The notes beneath the pieces are model-generated. The model searched no databases. It saw only the letters and a list, made by a program, of their open reading frames with translations, and was not told the DNA's origin. DNA of 64,000 bases, from the NCBI GenBank assembly GCA_030144725.1, contig JASKMD010000003.1:21315937-21379936 (forward strand). The letters are read 5' to 3'. The number at the start of each line of letters is the position of its first letter. The first letter of the stretch is position 1. This document shows, one piece after another, positions 28,816 through 40,441 of this stretch. The translations under genes were made by a program, and so were the position numbers. This DNA comes from Haematococcus lacustris. Lineage: Eukaryota > Chlorophyta > Chlorophyceae > Chlamydomonadales > Haematococcaceae.

Positions 28816-29306
28816 TTCTATGGTGTTGGATTGTGTGAAGCCCTGGTGAGGCAAGGGAATCTGGCACGGGTTGCCAGGGACGCCAGCTGCGGGGGCCAGT
28901 CCAACAGTGCCACAGCAGGGAGGGTGGTGCTCATACTAGTCTGCCACCGTTTGGTCAGGGTCGTGAAGCCCCTGGTGAGGTAGGGGAGTATGGCTCAGGG
29001 TGCCAAGGGCCACAGCAGCCGGGGGCCAGTTCCAAAGTGTCCCTGATCTCCACAGCACTAACCCAACATGGCCCAGGAAACCAGGAGCCACGGCAGCAGA
29101 GGGTTGAACCAAACGTCTGGACTTTATCCATGAGTCCAACTGTGGTTCATCGCGGTATTACGGCTGGGATGCCGTAATGAGAGGCTTACAACAACAACAA
29201 AGAGGAAGAGTGGCCGGGCAGCTTGGGGACTTGTGCGGCAGGCAGGTGAGGCCCTGCATCTGGCTGCACCAGGTCAGGCCATGCCAATGTGAAGGTGGTG
29301 AGGCGA
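28816..29306. other. Degenerate tandem duplication, no gene
   Basis: 28840-28920 and 28963-29050 are diverged copies of each other (GAAGCCCCTGGTGAGG, GGGGGCCAGT). No ORF is supported. Confidence 0.5.
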
Positions 29307-30544
29307 GGCATCACACTACGCAGACCCAACAAAACTCATTCAACAAGGAACAACATGTGGGCCTGTGGGTAATCTCACTCCGCTACAATCATATTGAAGC
29401 ATCCTCGGTCGCACCCTTGATGACTGCCAACCCCACGTAGATGGCACTTTCCCGGGACAGACCACTGGGCTCCTCATCAAAACTAACAGCGTAATTGCTT
29501 AAAGGCTGACAGCCTGGCGAAACAAACCTACCCTAACCATCCCTCGAGTCGCCAGAGCTCTTGGGCTGGGCTTTGAGAGCACTGACGCGCTCTGCGGACA
29601 CGGGAATTTAATTAATCGCCCCCAGCCGGCGATACCTGCGGGCACAAAGGGCACGGGGACATTAGGGTGGAGTGCGGGGCAACCAGGGCAACTTGAGCTA
29701 TGCGGGCTATGTGCGGGACTTGCTTACCTGTGTGCGTTGTGCGCTGTGTGCTATGTGCGGGACAATGGCATATGCGGGGCAACAAGGGCAAGGTGTGCGG
29801 GCTATGTGCGGGGCAGCAAGGGCAAGGGGCTTACCTTTCAGAGAGGTGCCGTGTGTACGTGCCGTGTGTCAGGATTCATGCGCTGTCACGACTTGGCGCG
29901 TCGATCTGCGGACACAAGCACAAGCAATAGTTAGTAAATAAGTAACGGGGCTGCTTTATTGCGGGGCTGCTGGACTGCGGTGCTAGCTGCTGGTGCGGTG
30001 CTGCGTGTTGCTTGTGCTGTGGCGGAGCTCACCTTCAATGGGCTCCTTCCGCACCGCATAAGCGATGGTTCCAGCGTGGCCCACACCGGGGCTGACTGCT
30101 TGGGGTCCGCGCGGTAATCGGCGCAGGCACGTATGCCTGCGCCAAGTAAGATGGCAACTTGCGGCAAACGGAGCTTTTATACTGTCCGCTGTCACACTGT
30201 GCGCGTGTCCGTCCTTTGACAGCCGTTGCATTTGAGGACACGTCCTTAGCTGCTAGTTACCTGCAGTTAGACCTGCAGCCGAGACCTCAGCGGAGACAGC
30301 TTACAGTGAAGTGCAGCGGAGCGCGTCGGTACAGTGGCGCACAAATGGCGTTCAGCAGAACTCCGCTGCTTCAGGGCCTGGCAAGGTCCCACCACCGCCC
30401 CTGTACCGCCCCTGTACCACCCCTGTACCGGCAGACCAGCCAGGCGCTGCTGGAGAGGCTACAGCAGGAAGCAGGTGACTGCAGCAGGTTGCCATGTCAC
30501 TGACATCCGGCATAACACTGCATCCGGCATCACACTACGCAGAC
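29307..30544. mobile_element. Dispersed repeat B, interrupted copy
   Basis: Reverse-complement copy of 8616-9015, split into 29322-29498 and 30119-30308 by about 620 bp of other sequence. The whole block is bounded by the 19-bp direct repeat GGCATCACACTACGCAGAC at 29307-29325 and 30526-30544. The insert has internal short repeats (GTGCGGG, GGGCAA) and no convincing ORF. Confidence 0.7.
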
Positions 30545-31206
30545 TGAGAGGTGGCTGCTGCATTTATGTCTTTTGGACCAGGCATCCCATAGGGACAGCA
30601 CTATAGCAGCAGAGTATTGGCCACAACCTGTGTAACGGGATGAATAGCAACCGAACAGTCGTCTCACCCCTCGTGTTACATCCTATACACCGCCAACTTG
30701 GCCATCATGATAGCCATTGCTCCCTAGCAAAGCAGCAGCAGTAGGCTGTGGCGGTGCATGCGCTGTGGCTTAGCTATCGCGCCCTTCATGGAGCATGTGC
30801 CTTTACAATGCGTTTCTCATGTTGTCTAGGGTTCTATCCATGCAACATCCCAGCCATTGCCACATCAACCTCAACACCTGGAAACTCAATTTCAACTACA
30901 ACTCCAACCTTGCCTGACCACTACTGCCACGCATTGTGTCAGGGCAGGCTCAACGTGTGTGGTGACAAAGCTGTTGTCATCAAGGAGGATGCAGGCGTTG
31001 AAGCTGTCTAGTCTGGTCCAGCCACGCATGTCCTGTTGCTGTCATCAATCCTGGGTATTCCAGCATCACTCGCGCCGATTAAGGCCGGAAGTCGCCTACG
31101 TCATTTCTTCCCGGGAGGCATACTGCAGATAGCCCCAGGAAAGGCCGACTCATCGCCGTTGTAATCATCGAAAAACTCAAAGTTGCTGCGATGTTATAAC
31201 TATTTG
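30545..31206. other. No gene seen
   Basis: Only short unremarkable frames. The last 50 bases (GTTGCTGCGATGTTATAAC...) match, inverted, the border of the related palindrome block at 58157-58210. Confidence 0.4.
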
Positions 31207-31790
31207 AAAAGTTACCTAACCCTGTACCGGGTCCTACCGACCCTGTACAGGGTCCTGTGCCACAGGGTCCTGCCGCACGGCTACAGGGTCCTACGACACA
31301 CGTCTACAGGGTTCTGCCGCACGGCTACAGGGTTCTGCGTCACACATTCTCACAGGGTTCTGCCGCACGGCTACAGGGTCCTACGACACACGTCTACAGG
31401 GTTCTGCCGCACGGCTACAGGGTCCTACGACACACGTCTACAGGGTTCTGCCGCACGGCTACAGGGTTCTGCGTCACACATTCTCACAGGGTTCTGCCGC
31501 ACGGCTACAGGGTCCTACGACACACGTCTACAGGGTTCTGCCGCACGGCTACAGGGTCGTACGATACACGTCTACAGGGTTCTGCCGCACGGCTACAGGG
31601 TCGTACGATACACGTCTACCGGGTTCTGCCGCACGGCTACAGGGTCCTACGACACACGTCTACAGGGTTCTGCCGCACGGCTACAGGGTCGTACATTAAA
31701 GTTTTACAGGGTCCTGCCGCATGTCTACAGGGTCCTACGACACATTCTCACAGGGTCCTGCCGCACGTCTACAGGGTCCTGCCACAACGT
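31207..31790. repeat. Array A1: CTACAGGGTCCT repeat
   Basis: About 25 units of alternating CTACAGGGTCCTACGACA and CTACAGGGTTCTGCCGCACG, giving a composite period near 42 bp. The core CAGGGTCCTG is close to a perfect palindrome. The plus frame reads repeated TGFCRTA/YRVLPHG, which is repeat translation and not a gene. Confidence 0.9.
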
Positions 31791-32059
31791 ATGCAACGAC
31801 GCACGAACACCTCGCAACACCACAACAAACGGCATGTATTGCTGGTGCTAAGCACATGCATTGATGGAAGGTGACAACACCACACAACAACACCACACAA
31901 CATCACTACAACAACAACACAACGACTCATGCCTTGCTCACCACATATGCCATGTGCACAACCACAAGGATTGGCTGCACCTCATTGCTATGGGCTAACA
32001 CCTTATCACGGGACTGCTAAGCACTTTGCCTTGCTGCCTATGCCCCATGGCACCAAATC

Positions 32060-32340
32060 AGGCTGGGCTAGGCTAGGCTGGGCTAGCCTGGGGTAGGCTA
32101 GGCTAGGGTAGGCTAGGGTAGGCTAGCCTAGGCAAGGCTAGCCTGGGGTAGGCTAGGCTAGGCTAGGCTGGGGTAGGCTGGGCTAGGCTTGGCTCCAGGT
32201 TGCCCACTCCAGGTTGCCCGCTCCAGGCTGCCCGCTCCAGGCTGCCCGCTCTAGGCTGCCCGCTCCAGGCTGCCCGCTCCAGGCTGCCCGCTCCAGACTG
32301 CCCACTCCGGGCTGCCCGCTCCAGGCTGCCCGCTCCATGC
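32060..32340. repeat. GGCTA pentamer run and 15-bp GCTCCAGGCTGCCCG repeat
   Basis: 32060-32190 is built from GGCTA/GGGTA; 32191-32340 has about 10 copies of a 15-bp unit. Neither is coding. Confidence 0.85.
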
Positions 32341-32746
32341 TGCTACGCCAAGGGCTGCTGGGTGCCATTGGGTGGGGGAGAGGAGAGAAGAGGGGAGGAG
32401 GGGAGGAGGGGAGGAGGGAAGGAGGGTAGGTAGGTGGTAGACTCGGAAGTGGTGGTGGTGGGCTTGGGCAGGGAAGGGGGAAGGGGGAAGGGGGCAAGGG
32501 GCAGCAGTGTGACCATCAGACCTGCGGCAGCAAGAGGCATCCTTGCAATTAGGCTTGGCATTGGGGACCACTCATGTGCAAGGACTGGCCACTTACTGTT
32601 ATGCTCCGTGTCACACCGCCGGGGTAGAGTACGGGGTACGGGGTACGGGGAGGGTACGGTACTTGCTGGCTCCTTGTTTGTTGCTGCTCTACCGCCTTGC
32701 TTGCAATCATCCAGGCCATGCTACACCTGCCATGCTCCAACCACAA

Positions 32747-32968
32747 GGAGGGGAGGGGAGGGGAGGGGAGGGGAGGGGAGGGGAGGGGAGGGGAGGGGAG
32801 GGGAGGGGAGGGGAGGGGAGGGGAGGGGAGGGGAGGGGAGGGGAGGGGAGGGGAGGGGAGGGGAGGGGAGGGGAGGGGAGGGGAGGGGAGGGGAGGGGAG
32901 GGGAGGGGAGGGGAGGGGAGGGGAGGGGAGGGGAGGGGAGGGGAGGGGGAGGGGAGGGGAGGGGAGGG
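32747..32968. repeat. (GGGGA)n array, about 44 copies
   Basis: Pentamer array with one slipped unit near 32946-32950, followed by GGGCT and GGCGGGA runs. Same unit length and G-run design as the GGGGC array. Confidence 0.95.
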
Positions 32969-33129
32969 CACGTGCGGTAGGAGGGGAGGGCTGGGCTGGG
33001 CTGGGCTGGGCCGGGTTGCTCCTCGCTGCTTCTGGCTGCAGCTCTACGCCGTTGCAGCCTTGCCTGTAATTACCAAGCATACTACACATGTGATGCTCAT
33101 GGTCAAGGCTGTTGTCACACTGCTGGCAA

Positions 33130-34160
33130 GCATGGAGACATGGTTGCAACAGCCTATGCAGGGGGGCACCAGCCGCAGCAGAGGGGCAGCAGCAGCGGCA
33201 GCAGGGGGGCAGCAGCAACAGGGGGGCAGCAGTTGCAGGAGCAGTAGCAGCAGCAGATATAGTAGGGGCACTGTAGCACCTACCTACCTTTTGGCGGCTT
33301 GATGACTGCTGCTGGGAAGGGGGTGGGAGGGGGAGGGGGGGGGTAGATGTGGAAGGCGGGAGGCGGGAGGCGGGAGGCGGGAGGCGGGGGGCGGGAGGCG
33401 GGGAGGCGGGGCGGGGGTGGGTTGGGGGCATGGTTTGGGCTGGGTGGGGGCCTGGGTTGGGCTGGGTGGGGGCCTGGGTTGGGGGCATGGGCCTGGGTGG
33501 GGGCGGGGGAGGGAGCGGGGGCGGGGGCGGGGGGAGGATGAATTGGGAGGGGTTGGTTGTGTAGGGAGAGTGGAGGGGAGGTGCCCATCAGACCTGCAAC
33601 CAAGGGGCGTGCACGTGCGGTAGGGTGACAAGGCTGGGCACTGTGTTAGCTATCACCGTGGCCTTACCATACCACCAGGCAACATCTCCCATGCGTCAGT
33701 GGGGTGGGATTGCGATGAGGAGTATAGGGTGTAGGGAAGGGAAGGTAGGGTGAGGTGGGGGCTGCGATGCCACGTCAATCGAAGGGTAGGAGAGGGGAAG
33801 GGAGGCTTGGGAGTATGGGAGCATGGGAGTATGGGAGGGGAGAGGGAGAGAGAGGGGGAAGGGAGGTGGTGGTGGTGGTGGTGGTGTGAAAGAGGGTGGG
33901 TGGGGTGGGCTTTCTCCTGGCTGCCGGGATGCCTGGGGAGAGGTGACGGGGAAGGGGGAAGTGGGTTTATAAAGAAAGGAAAGGGGGAGGGGAGGTGCTG
34001 GTGGAGGTGGTATTGGTAGTGGAAAAGGGGGATGGGTGTGACCAGAAGAACCTGCAGTTACCAAGGGCATGCTAGCAGTCAGACTGGGTACATGGAGCCA
34101 CACATTTGCCACAGCAAGCCACTCACCATTTGGAGAGAATGGGTGTGAAATGGGGGAAAA
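33130..34160. repeat. Inverted duplication, left arm
   Basis: Reads as a diverged reverse complement of about 38430-39420. Clear anchors are CACTGTAGCACCTACCTACC (33268-33287) versus GGTAGGTAAGTGCTACAGTG, and CCACGTCAATCGAAGGGT (33770) versus ACCCTTCGATTGACGTGG (38717). Contains G-rich simple repeats; no gene. Confidence 0.75.
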
Positions 34161-34959
34161 TGGGAGGGTGCTGCTCATGATTGCCTTTCATCGGTGCCGC
34201 TCATCATTGCCGCTCATCGCTACAGCTTCTAACTGCTCCTGGCTGCTCCTAGCTGCGCCGCCTTACTGCTTCCAATGGCTGCACTTCCTGGCTCCTAGCT
34301 CTTGACTGTCCTCTTAGCTGTGCCATGTTCATCTTGTTTCGGGTTCTTGGCGCTCCACCTGCAAGCAAGCCACGCCACATGAGCCTTCCTGCACCTTCTG
34401 CTCTCTATCTCGCTGCGCTTTCTGCTCCTTTCGCTCGACCTGGTCGCGGTTGCGATGAGGCTCCGCCAATAGCTTGCATTTGGCTGCGATATGCTATGTT
34501 GTGAGGCTGCTAGCTGGCGATGGCTGGCTGGCATGGCTACATCGCTAACATCACTATGCCTCTTTTGCGTATTGCGTTTGCGATGTCTTCTACGAATGAG
34601 GCTGCGATTTGCTCCTGGCTGCTCCTGGCTGCTCCTGGCTGCTAGCTCCTGCGATATGCGTGTGCTGTGTACAGTGCTGCCTCTTGATCCTATCGCCTGA
34701 CATGATTGCTATGGCTGGTCGCGAATGCTGTAAGGCTCCTGGCTAGAGATGGCTGTCTAGCTCGTGGCTACCCTTCTCGCGACGATGTCCTGTTCGCTGC
34801 TCCTGGCTGCTCCTGGCTATGCAGCATGCCAGCTTGGCGGGGCAGTCAAGATGCCCTTCGCGATTCCTTTGCTTCCTTCACGGTTCTTTTGCGAAACCCC
34901 CATGCAAGCCTCCATGCAACTTGATGGTTTTCCATGCCACATGATGGTCCAGCAACTCC
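34161..34959. other. GCTCCTGGCTGCTCC-rich stretch, no gene
   Basis: Recurring GGCTGCTCCTGGCTGCTCC blocks at 34220-34260, 34610-34640 and 34795-34820, with otherwise mixed sequence. No supported ORF. Confidence 0.5.
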
Positions 34960-35059
34960 CCAACGACTGAGATTTACACTTTGGCCTGAGAGAGACTTGT
35001 ACTCCTCAAAGTCATAGCAGCCCACATATCTAATTTCAGCCCTGAGATCGTGAGCCACA
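34960..35059. repeat. Array border repeat, copy 1
   Basis: CAGCAACTCCCCAACGACTG...TTACACTTTGGCC...CATAGCAGCCCACATA matches 42346-42445. In both places it borders a palindrome-type array, so it may be an element terminus. Confidence 0.7.
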
Positions 35060-35850
35060 GTTGACCCTGTTGCAAAGGGTCCTGCGTCACAACCACAGGG
35101 TCCTGGCACACACCCACAGGGTCCTGGCACCACACCACAGGGTCCTGGCACACACCCACAGGGTCCTGGCCCACAGGGTCCTGCGTCACACCCACAGGGT
35201 CCTGCGTCACACCCACATGTGGGTGTGACGCAGGACCCTGTGGGTGTGTGCCAGGACCCTGTGGTGTCAGGACCCTGTGGGTGTGCGCCAGGACCCTGTG
35301 GTGTGGTGCCAGGACCCTGTGGTGTGGTGCCAGGACCCTGTGGGTGTGGGCCAGGACCCTGTGGGCCAGTGCCAGGACCCTGTGGGTGTGCAGCAGGACC
35401 CTGTGGTGCCAGGACCCTGTGGTGTGGTGCTTGGACCCTGTGGGTCAGGACCCTGTGTGTGGTGCCAGGACCCTGTGGGTGTGCAGCTGGACCATGTGGC
35501 CAGGACCCTGTGGTGTGGTGCCAGGACCCTGTGGGCCAGGACCCTGTGGTGTGGTGCCAGGACCCTGTGGGCCAGGACCCTGTGGGTGTGCGCCAGGACC
35601 CTGTGGTGTGGTGCCAGGACCCTGTGGGTGCCAGAACCCTGTGGTGTGGTGCCAGGACCCTGTGTGGCAGAACCCTGTGGTCAGGTGCCAGGACCCTGTG
35701 GGTGTGCAGCAGGACCCTGTGGTGAGGCCAGGACCCTGTGTGGGTGCCAGGACCCTGTGGTGAGGTGCCAGGACCCTGTGATGCCAGGACCCTGTGGTGT
35801 GGTGCCAGGACCCTGTGGGGAATGGCACTCATCGTAGGACCCTGTACAGG
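35060..35850. repeat. Array A2: CAGGACCCTGTGG repeat with mirrored centre
   Basis: Left part 35074-35217 carries CAGGGTCCTG units; right part 35218-35835 carries the complement, CAGGACCCTG. The switch point is a perfect palindrome ACCCACATGTGGGT centred between 35217 and 35218, so the first 140 bp on each side form a hairpin. Further single units occur at 35990-36003 and 42156-42173. Confidence 0.92.
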
Positions 35851-36156
35851 GTCCTGGCACACATGGTCAAAAGCATCCAAACGGGGTCTACAGGACCAAC
35901 CACAAGCTATGTAGGAATCCTAACATTGTTCTATGACATAGGGATGCAAGGAAAGATTAAAACATCTCATTCATCAGGTACACAGGACCCTGTACAGGGT
36001 CCTACGACCATGGTGACGCTACACTCAGGCAAATTAGTAACAGCATTTTTGAGATTCGGAGCCTCGGACTTGGTACATAGTCAAATGAAGGCATTGTAAG
36101 ATTGGGGGTTGAAACTAAAATTCGTGATTTTGCGCGGTTGGTGAGATACGGCCATG

Positions 36157-37088
36157 CTACAGTACTGTAGGTATCTACAGTACTGTCCGGGTACCTCGCG
36201 AGTACACGAACAGTACTGTAGACATCTACAGTACTGTAGGTACCGACAGTACTGTAGGTGTCTACAGTACTGTCGAGGTACCTCGAGAGACCACTAACAG
36301 TACTGTAGACATCTACAGTACTGTAGACATCTACAGTACTGTAGACATCTACAGTACTGTAGGTACCTCGAGGTACCTCGAGAGACCATTTACAGTACTG
36401 TAGGTACCTACAGTACTGTAGACATCTACAGTACTGTAGACATCTACAGTACTGTAGACATCTACAGTACTGTAGGTACCTCGAGGTACCTCGAGAGACC
36501 ATTTACAGTACTGTAGGTACCTACAGTACTGTAGACATCTACAGTACTGTAGACAGCTACAGTACTGTAGACATCTACAGTACTGTAGACATCTACAGTA
36601 CCTCGAGGTACCTCGAGGTACCTCGAGGTACCTCGAGAGACCACTTACAGTACTGTAGATGTCTACAGTACTGTAGATGTCTACAGTACTGTAGACATCT
36701 ACAGTACTGTAGACAGCTACAGTACTGTAGACATCTACAGTACTGTAGACATCTACAGTACCTCGAGGTACCTCGAGGTACCTCGAGAGACCACTTACAG
36801 TACTGTAGATGTCTACAGTACTGTAGACATCTACAGTACTGTAGACATCTACAGTACTGTAGACATCTACAGTACTGTAGACATCTACAGTACTGTAGGT
36901 ACCTCGAGGTACCTCGAGAGATCATTTACAGTACTGTAGGTACCTACAGTACTGTAGACATCTACAGTACTGTAGACATCTACAGTACTGTAGACAGCTA
37001 CAGTACTGTAGACATCTACAGTACTGTAGACATCTACAGTACCTCGAGGTACCTCGAGGTACCTCGAGAGACCACTTACAGTATTGTA
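36157..37088. repeat. Array B1: CTACAGTACTGTAG palindromes with CTCGAG blocks
   Basis: Roughly 40 copies of TACAGTACTGTA, mostly with 18-bp spacing, in groups separated by CTCGAGGTACCTCGAG, itself a 16-bp perfect palindrome. The groups repeat at about 120-130 bp, a higher-order structure absent from array B2. Confidence 0.95.
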
Positions 37089-37186
37089 GCCTTTAAGCAC
37101 TTGGAAAAATTCTGAACATCTCACTTGCATTCAAGGCATCCGTCCAACACTTAGTCGCAGCATCGTGTAGCCGGTATTGCTGCGAT

Positions 37187-37575
37187 GGCATCGCACGAGG
37201 TTACCCATACTCGCAGCCGCATCTAGCCCATACTCGCAGCCACATACTCGGCAATCAACCTCGCGGCCAAACAGCTGGTCCACAGATGGCATCGCACGAG
37301 GTTACCCATACTCGCAGCCACATCTAGCCCATACTCGCAGCCACATACTCGCAGCCACATACTCGGCAGCCACATCTAGCCCATACCTCGCGGCCACACA
37401 GCTGGTCCAGCAGCGCAGAAGCATACCTGCGAGGCAGCTCGGTGCGAGGATCTCACCTCGCAGCCAGCCTCGCAGCCATTTTCCTCGCAGCCAGCCTCGC
37501 AGCCAGTTTCGCAGCCAGCCTCGCAGCCAGCCTCGCAGCCAGCATCGCAGCTAGCCTCGCGGCCAGTTTCCTCGC
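37187..37575. repeat. Tandem CTCGCAGCCA repeats
   Basis: 37187-37275 is repeated at 37289-37400 (GCATCGCACGAGGTTACCCA). 37480-37570 has about eight CTCGCAGCCAG units. No gene. Confidence 0.85.
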
Positions 37576-37818
37576 AACGGTTCTCCGCAATGAATCGCAA
37601 GCATTGATGCACCAACGCAAGGCAGGTGCAACGTGTTGTCGCAGCCAAGAGGCCAGAAGGACCATGGTAAGAGCTTAGGATCAAGGTAAGAGCTTAAAAG
37701 GAGCTAGCATTGCGCAACGTAGCCCTTAGTATCCAGCCTAACCGCTACCACACCTGGTTGCTGCAGGCCTTACAATCACGCCTAGTACCTCCCTGTTCAC
37801 CACCCCCTCCCAGTCCCC

Positions 37819-38153
37819 CTCACCACCACCACCACCACCACCACCACCACCACCACCACCACCACCACCACCACCACCACCACCACCACCACCACCATCT
37901 CATCACCTCTCACAACGTTCCCACTGTTGCCTCCCTTGTGTTGCAGCCCAGCCCAGCCCAGCCCAGCCCAGCCCAGCCCAGCCCAGCCCAGCCCAGCCCA
38001 GCCCAGCCCAGCCCAGCCCAGCCCAGCCCAGCCCAGCCCAGCCCAGCCCAGCCCAGCCCAGCCCAGCCCAGCCCAGCCCAGCCCAGCCCAGCCCAGCCCA
38101 GCCCAGCCCAGCCCAGCCCAGCCCAGCCCAGCCCAGCCCAGCCCAGCCCAGCC
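37819..38153. repeat. (CAC)n followed by (AGCCC)n
   Basis: 37819-37897 is CAC trinucleotide, about 26 copies. 37945-38153 is about 42 copies of the pentamer AGCCC without visible interruption. Confidence 0.95.
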
Positions 38154-38429
38154 TGCACTACCTACTGAGGTGAGGACAAAGGAAGGTGGGTTGTAATGGA
38201 GGGCTGCTACACCTGCCCCTCCATCTGCCAGCTCTACATCTCCCTACTCTAATGGTGAGTGCATCTAGTACCCATGTCCAATGTTTGCTTCGTTACACAA
38301 ATCGTCACATCATTGCCGCAGGTCTTGTGCGCCTACACCTGAGACTATCAATGCGCTCCCCACTTCTCTCGCCCTCCCCATGGACCTCCCCTTCCCTTCC
38401 CTCCCCTTCCTCCCCTTCCTCCCACACAC

Positions 38430-39340
38430 ATATACACCACACCCCAGCAGAAGGTGAGTGCAGGTATGTGGCACCCTGTACCCACCTGAACCGCTAGCAT
38501 GCCCCTTGTCCCGCTGCAGGGTTGATCGTCACACCCTTCCCCATCCCCTTTTCCTCCCCTTTCCCACGTCCACCACCAACGCCCAGCTTGTCGTCCCTAC
38601 ACTTCCACCTCTACCCACCCCCCACTTCCCCCCTCCCTGTCACCTCTCACCTGACATCCCAGCAGCCAGGAGAAAGCCCACCCCACGCATACTTGTCAAG
38701 CCTACCCTTCCCCTCTCCCACCCTTCGATTGACGTGGCATCGCAACCCCCACCTCACCCCACCTTCCCTTCCCTACACCCTACACTCCCCACCGCAGTCC
38801 CACCCACTGGCGCATGGGATATGTTGCCTGGTGTGAGCAGGTAGGAGGCCAGGAGGACCACAAAGGTAAGGCCACGGTGATAGCTAACACAGTGCCCAGC
38901 CTGGTCACCCTACCGCACGTGCACGCCCCTTGGTTGCAGGTCTAGTGGGCACCTCCCTTCCACTTCCCTTTCCCCTACACAACCACCCCCTCCCAATTCA
39001 TCCTCCCCCGCCCCCGCCCCCGCCCCCGCCCCCGCCCCCGCCCCCGCCCCCGCCCCCCGCCCCCGCCCCCGCCCCCGCTCCCTCCCCCGCCCCCACCCCC
39101 ACCCATGCCCCCACCCACCCCAACCCATGCCCCCAACCCATGCCCCCACCCACCCCAACCCATGCCCCCAACCCAACCCACCCCCGCCCAGCCCAACCCG
39201 GTTGAGCCTCCCGCCTCCCCACCTCCCGCCTCCCTGCCTCCCGCCTCCCCGTCTCCCACCTCCCGCCTTCCACATCTACCTCCCCTCCCCGCCTTCACTC
39301 TTCCACTCCCCCCCTCTTCACTCAGCAGCCAAAAGGTAGG
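38430..39340. repeat. Inverted duplication, right arm, with (CCCCCG)n
   Basis: Counterpart of 33130-34160. Contains (CCCCCG)n at 39003-39080. The left arm has much less of this hexamer, so it expanded after the duplication. Confidence 0.75.
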
Positions 39341-39361
39341 TAAGTGCTACAGTGCCCCTAC

Positions 39362-40440
39362 TATATCTGCTGCTGCTGCCACTGCTGCTGCTGCTGCTGC
39401 CCCCCTACTGCTGCTGCTGCTACCCCCCTACTGCTGCTGCTGCTGCCCCCCTGCTGCTGCTGCTGCTGCTCCCCTACTGCTGCTGCTGCCCCCCTGCTGC
39501 TGCTGCTGCTGCCCCCCTGCTGCTGCTGCTGCCCCCCTGCTGCTGCTGCTGCTGCCCCCCTGCTGCTGCTGCTGCCCCCCTGCTGCTGCTGCTGCCCCCT
39601 GCTGCTGCTACCCCCCTACTGCTGCTGCTGCTGCTACCCCCCTACTGCTGCTGCTGCTGTCCCCCTGCTGCTGCTGCTGCTACCCCCCTACTGCTGCTGC
39701 TGCTGCCCCCCTACTGCTGCTGCTGCTACCCCCCTACTGCTGCTGCTGCTACCCCCCTACTGCTGCTGCTGCTGCCCCCCTGCTGCTGCTGCTGCTGCCC
39801 CCCTGCTGCTGCTGCTGCTACCCCCCTACTGCTGCTGCTGCTGCCCCCCTGCTGCTGCTGCTGCTACCCCCCTACTGCTGCTGCTGCTGCTACCCCCCTA
39901 CTGCTGCTGCTGCTGCTGCCCCCCTGCTGCTGCTGCTGCTGCCCCCCTGCTGCTGCTGCTGCCCCCCTGCTGCTGCTGCTGCCCCCTGCTGCTGCTACCC
40001 CCCTACTGCTGCTGCTGCTGCTGCTGCCCCCCTGCTGCTGCTGCTGCTGCCCCCCTGCTGCTGCTGCTGCTACCCCCCTACTGCTGCTGCTGCTGCCCCC
40101 CTACTGCTGCTGCTGCTACCCCCCTACTGCTGCTGCTGCTGCTACCCCCCTGCTGCTGCTGCTGCTGCCCCCCTGCTGCTGCTGCTGCCCCCCTGCTGCT
40201 GCTGCTGCCCCCTGCTGCTGCTACCCCCCTACTGCTGCTGCTGCTGCTGCTGCCCCCCTGCTGCTGCTGCTGCTGCCCCCCTGCTGCTGCTGCTGCTACC
40301 CCCCTACTGCTGCTGCTGCTGCCCCCCTACTGCTGCTGCTGCTGCTGCCCCCCTGCTGCTGCTGCTGCTACCCCCCTACTGCTGCTGCTGCTGCTGCTGC
40401 CCCCCTGCTGCTGCTGCTGCTGCCACCCATGCTGCTGCTG
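39362..40440. repeat. (CTG)n / CCCCCC compound array
   Basis: About 60 blocks of three to six CTG units separated by CCCCCCTG or ACCCCCCTA. The plus frames give poly-Leu, poly-Cys or poly-Ala with Pro. Higher-order copies of about 300 bp are visible (39780-40080 and 40080-40380). Confidence 0.93.
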
Positions 40441-40441
40441 C

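Noticed and set aside
31183..31874. Two overlapping plus frames of YRVLPHG/TGFCRTA repeats
   Set aside because: Same repeat read in two frames; no start context, no motif.
35219..35837. Several overlapping frames of QDPVGVCQDPV / ARTLWCGA
   Set aside because: Translations of the CAGGACCCTG array in three frames; equally open in all.
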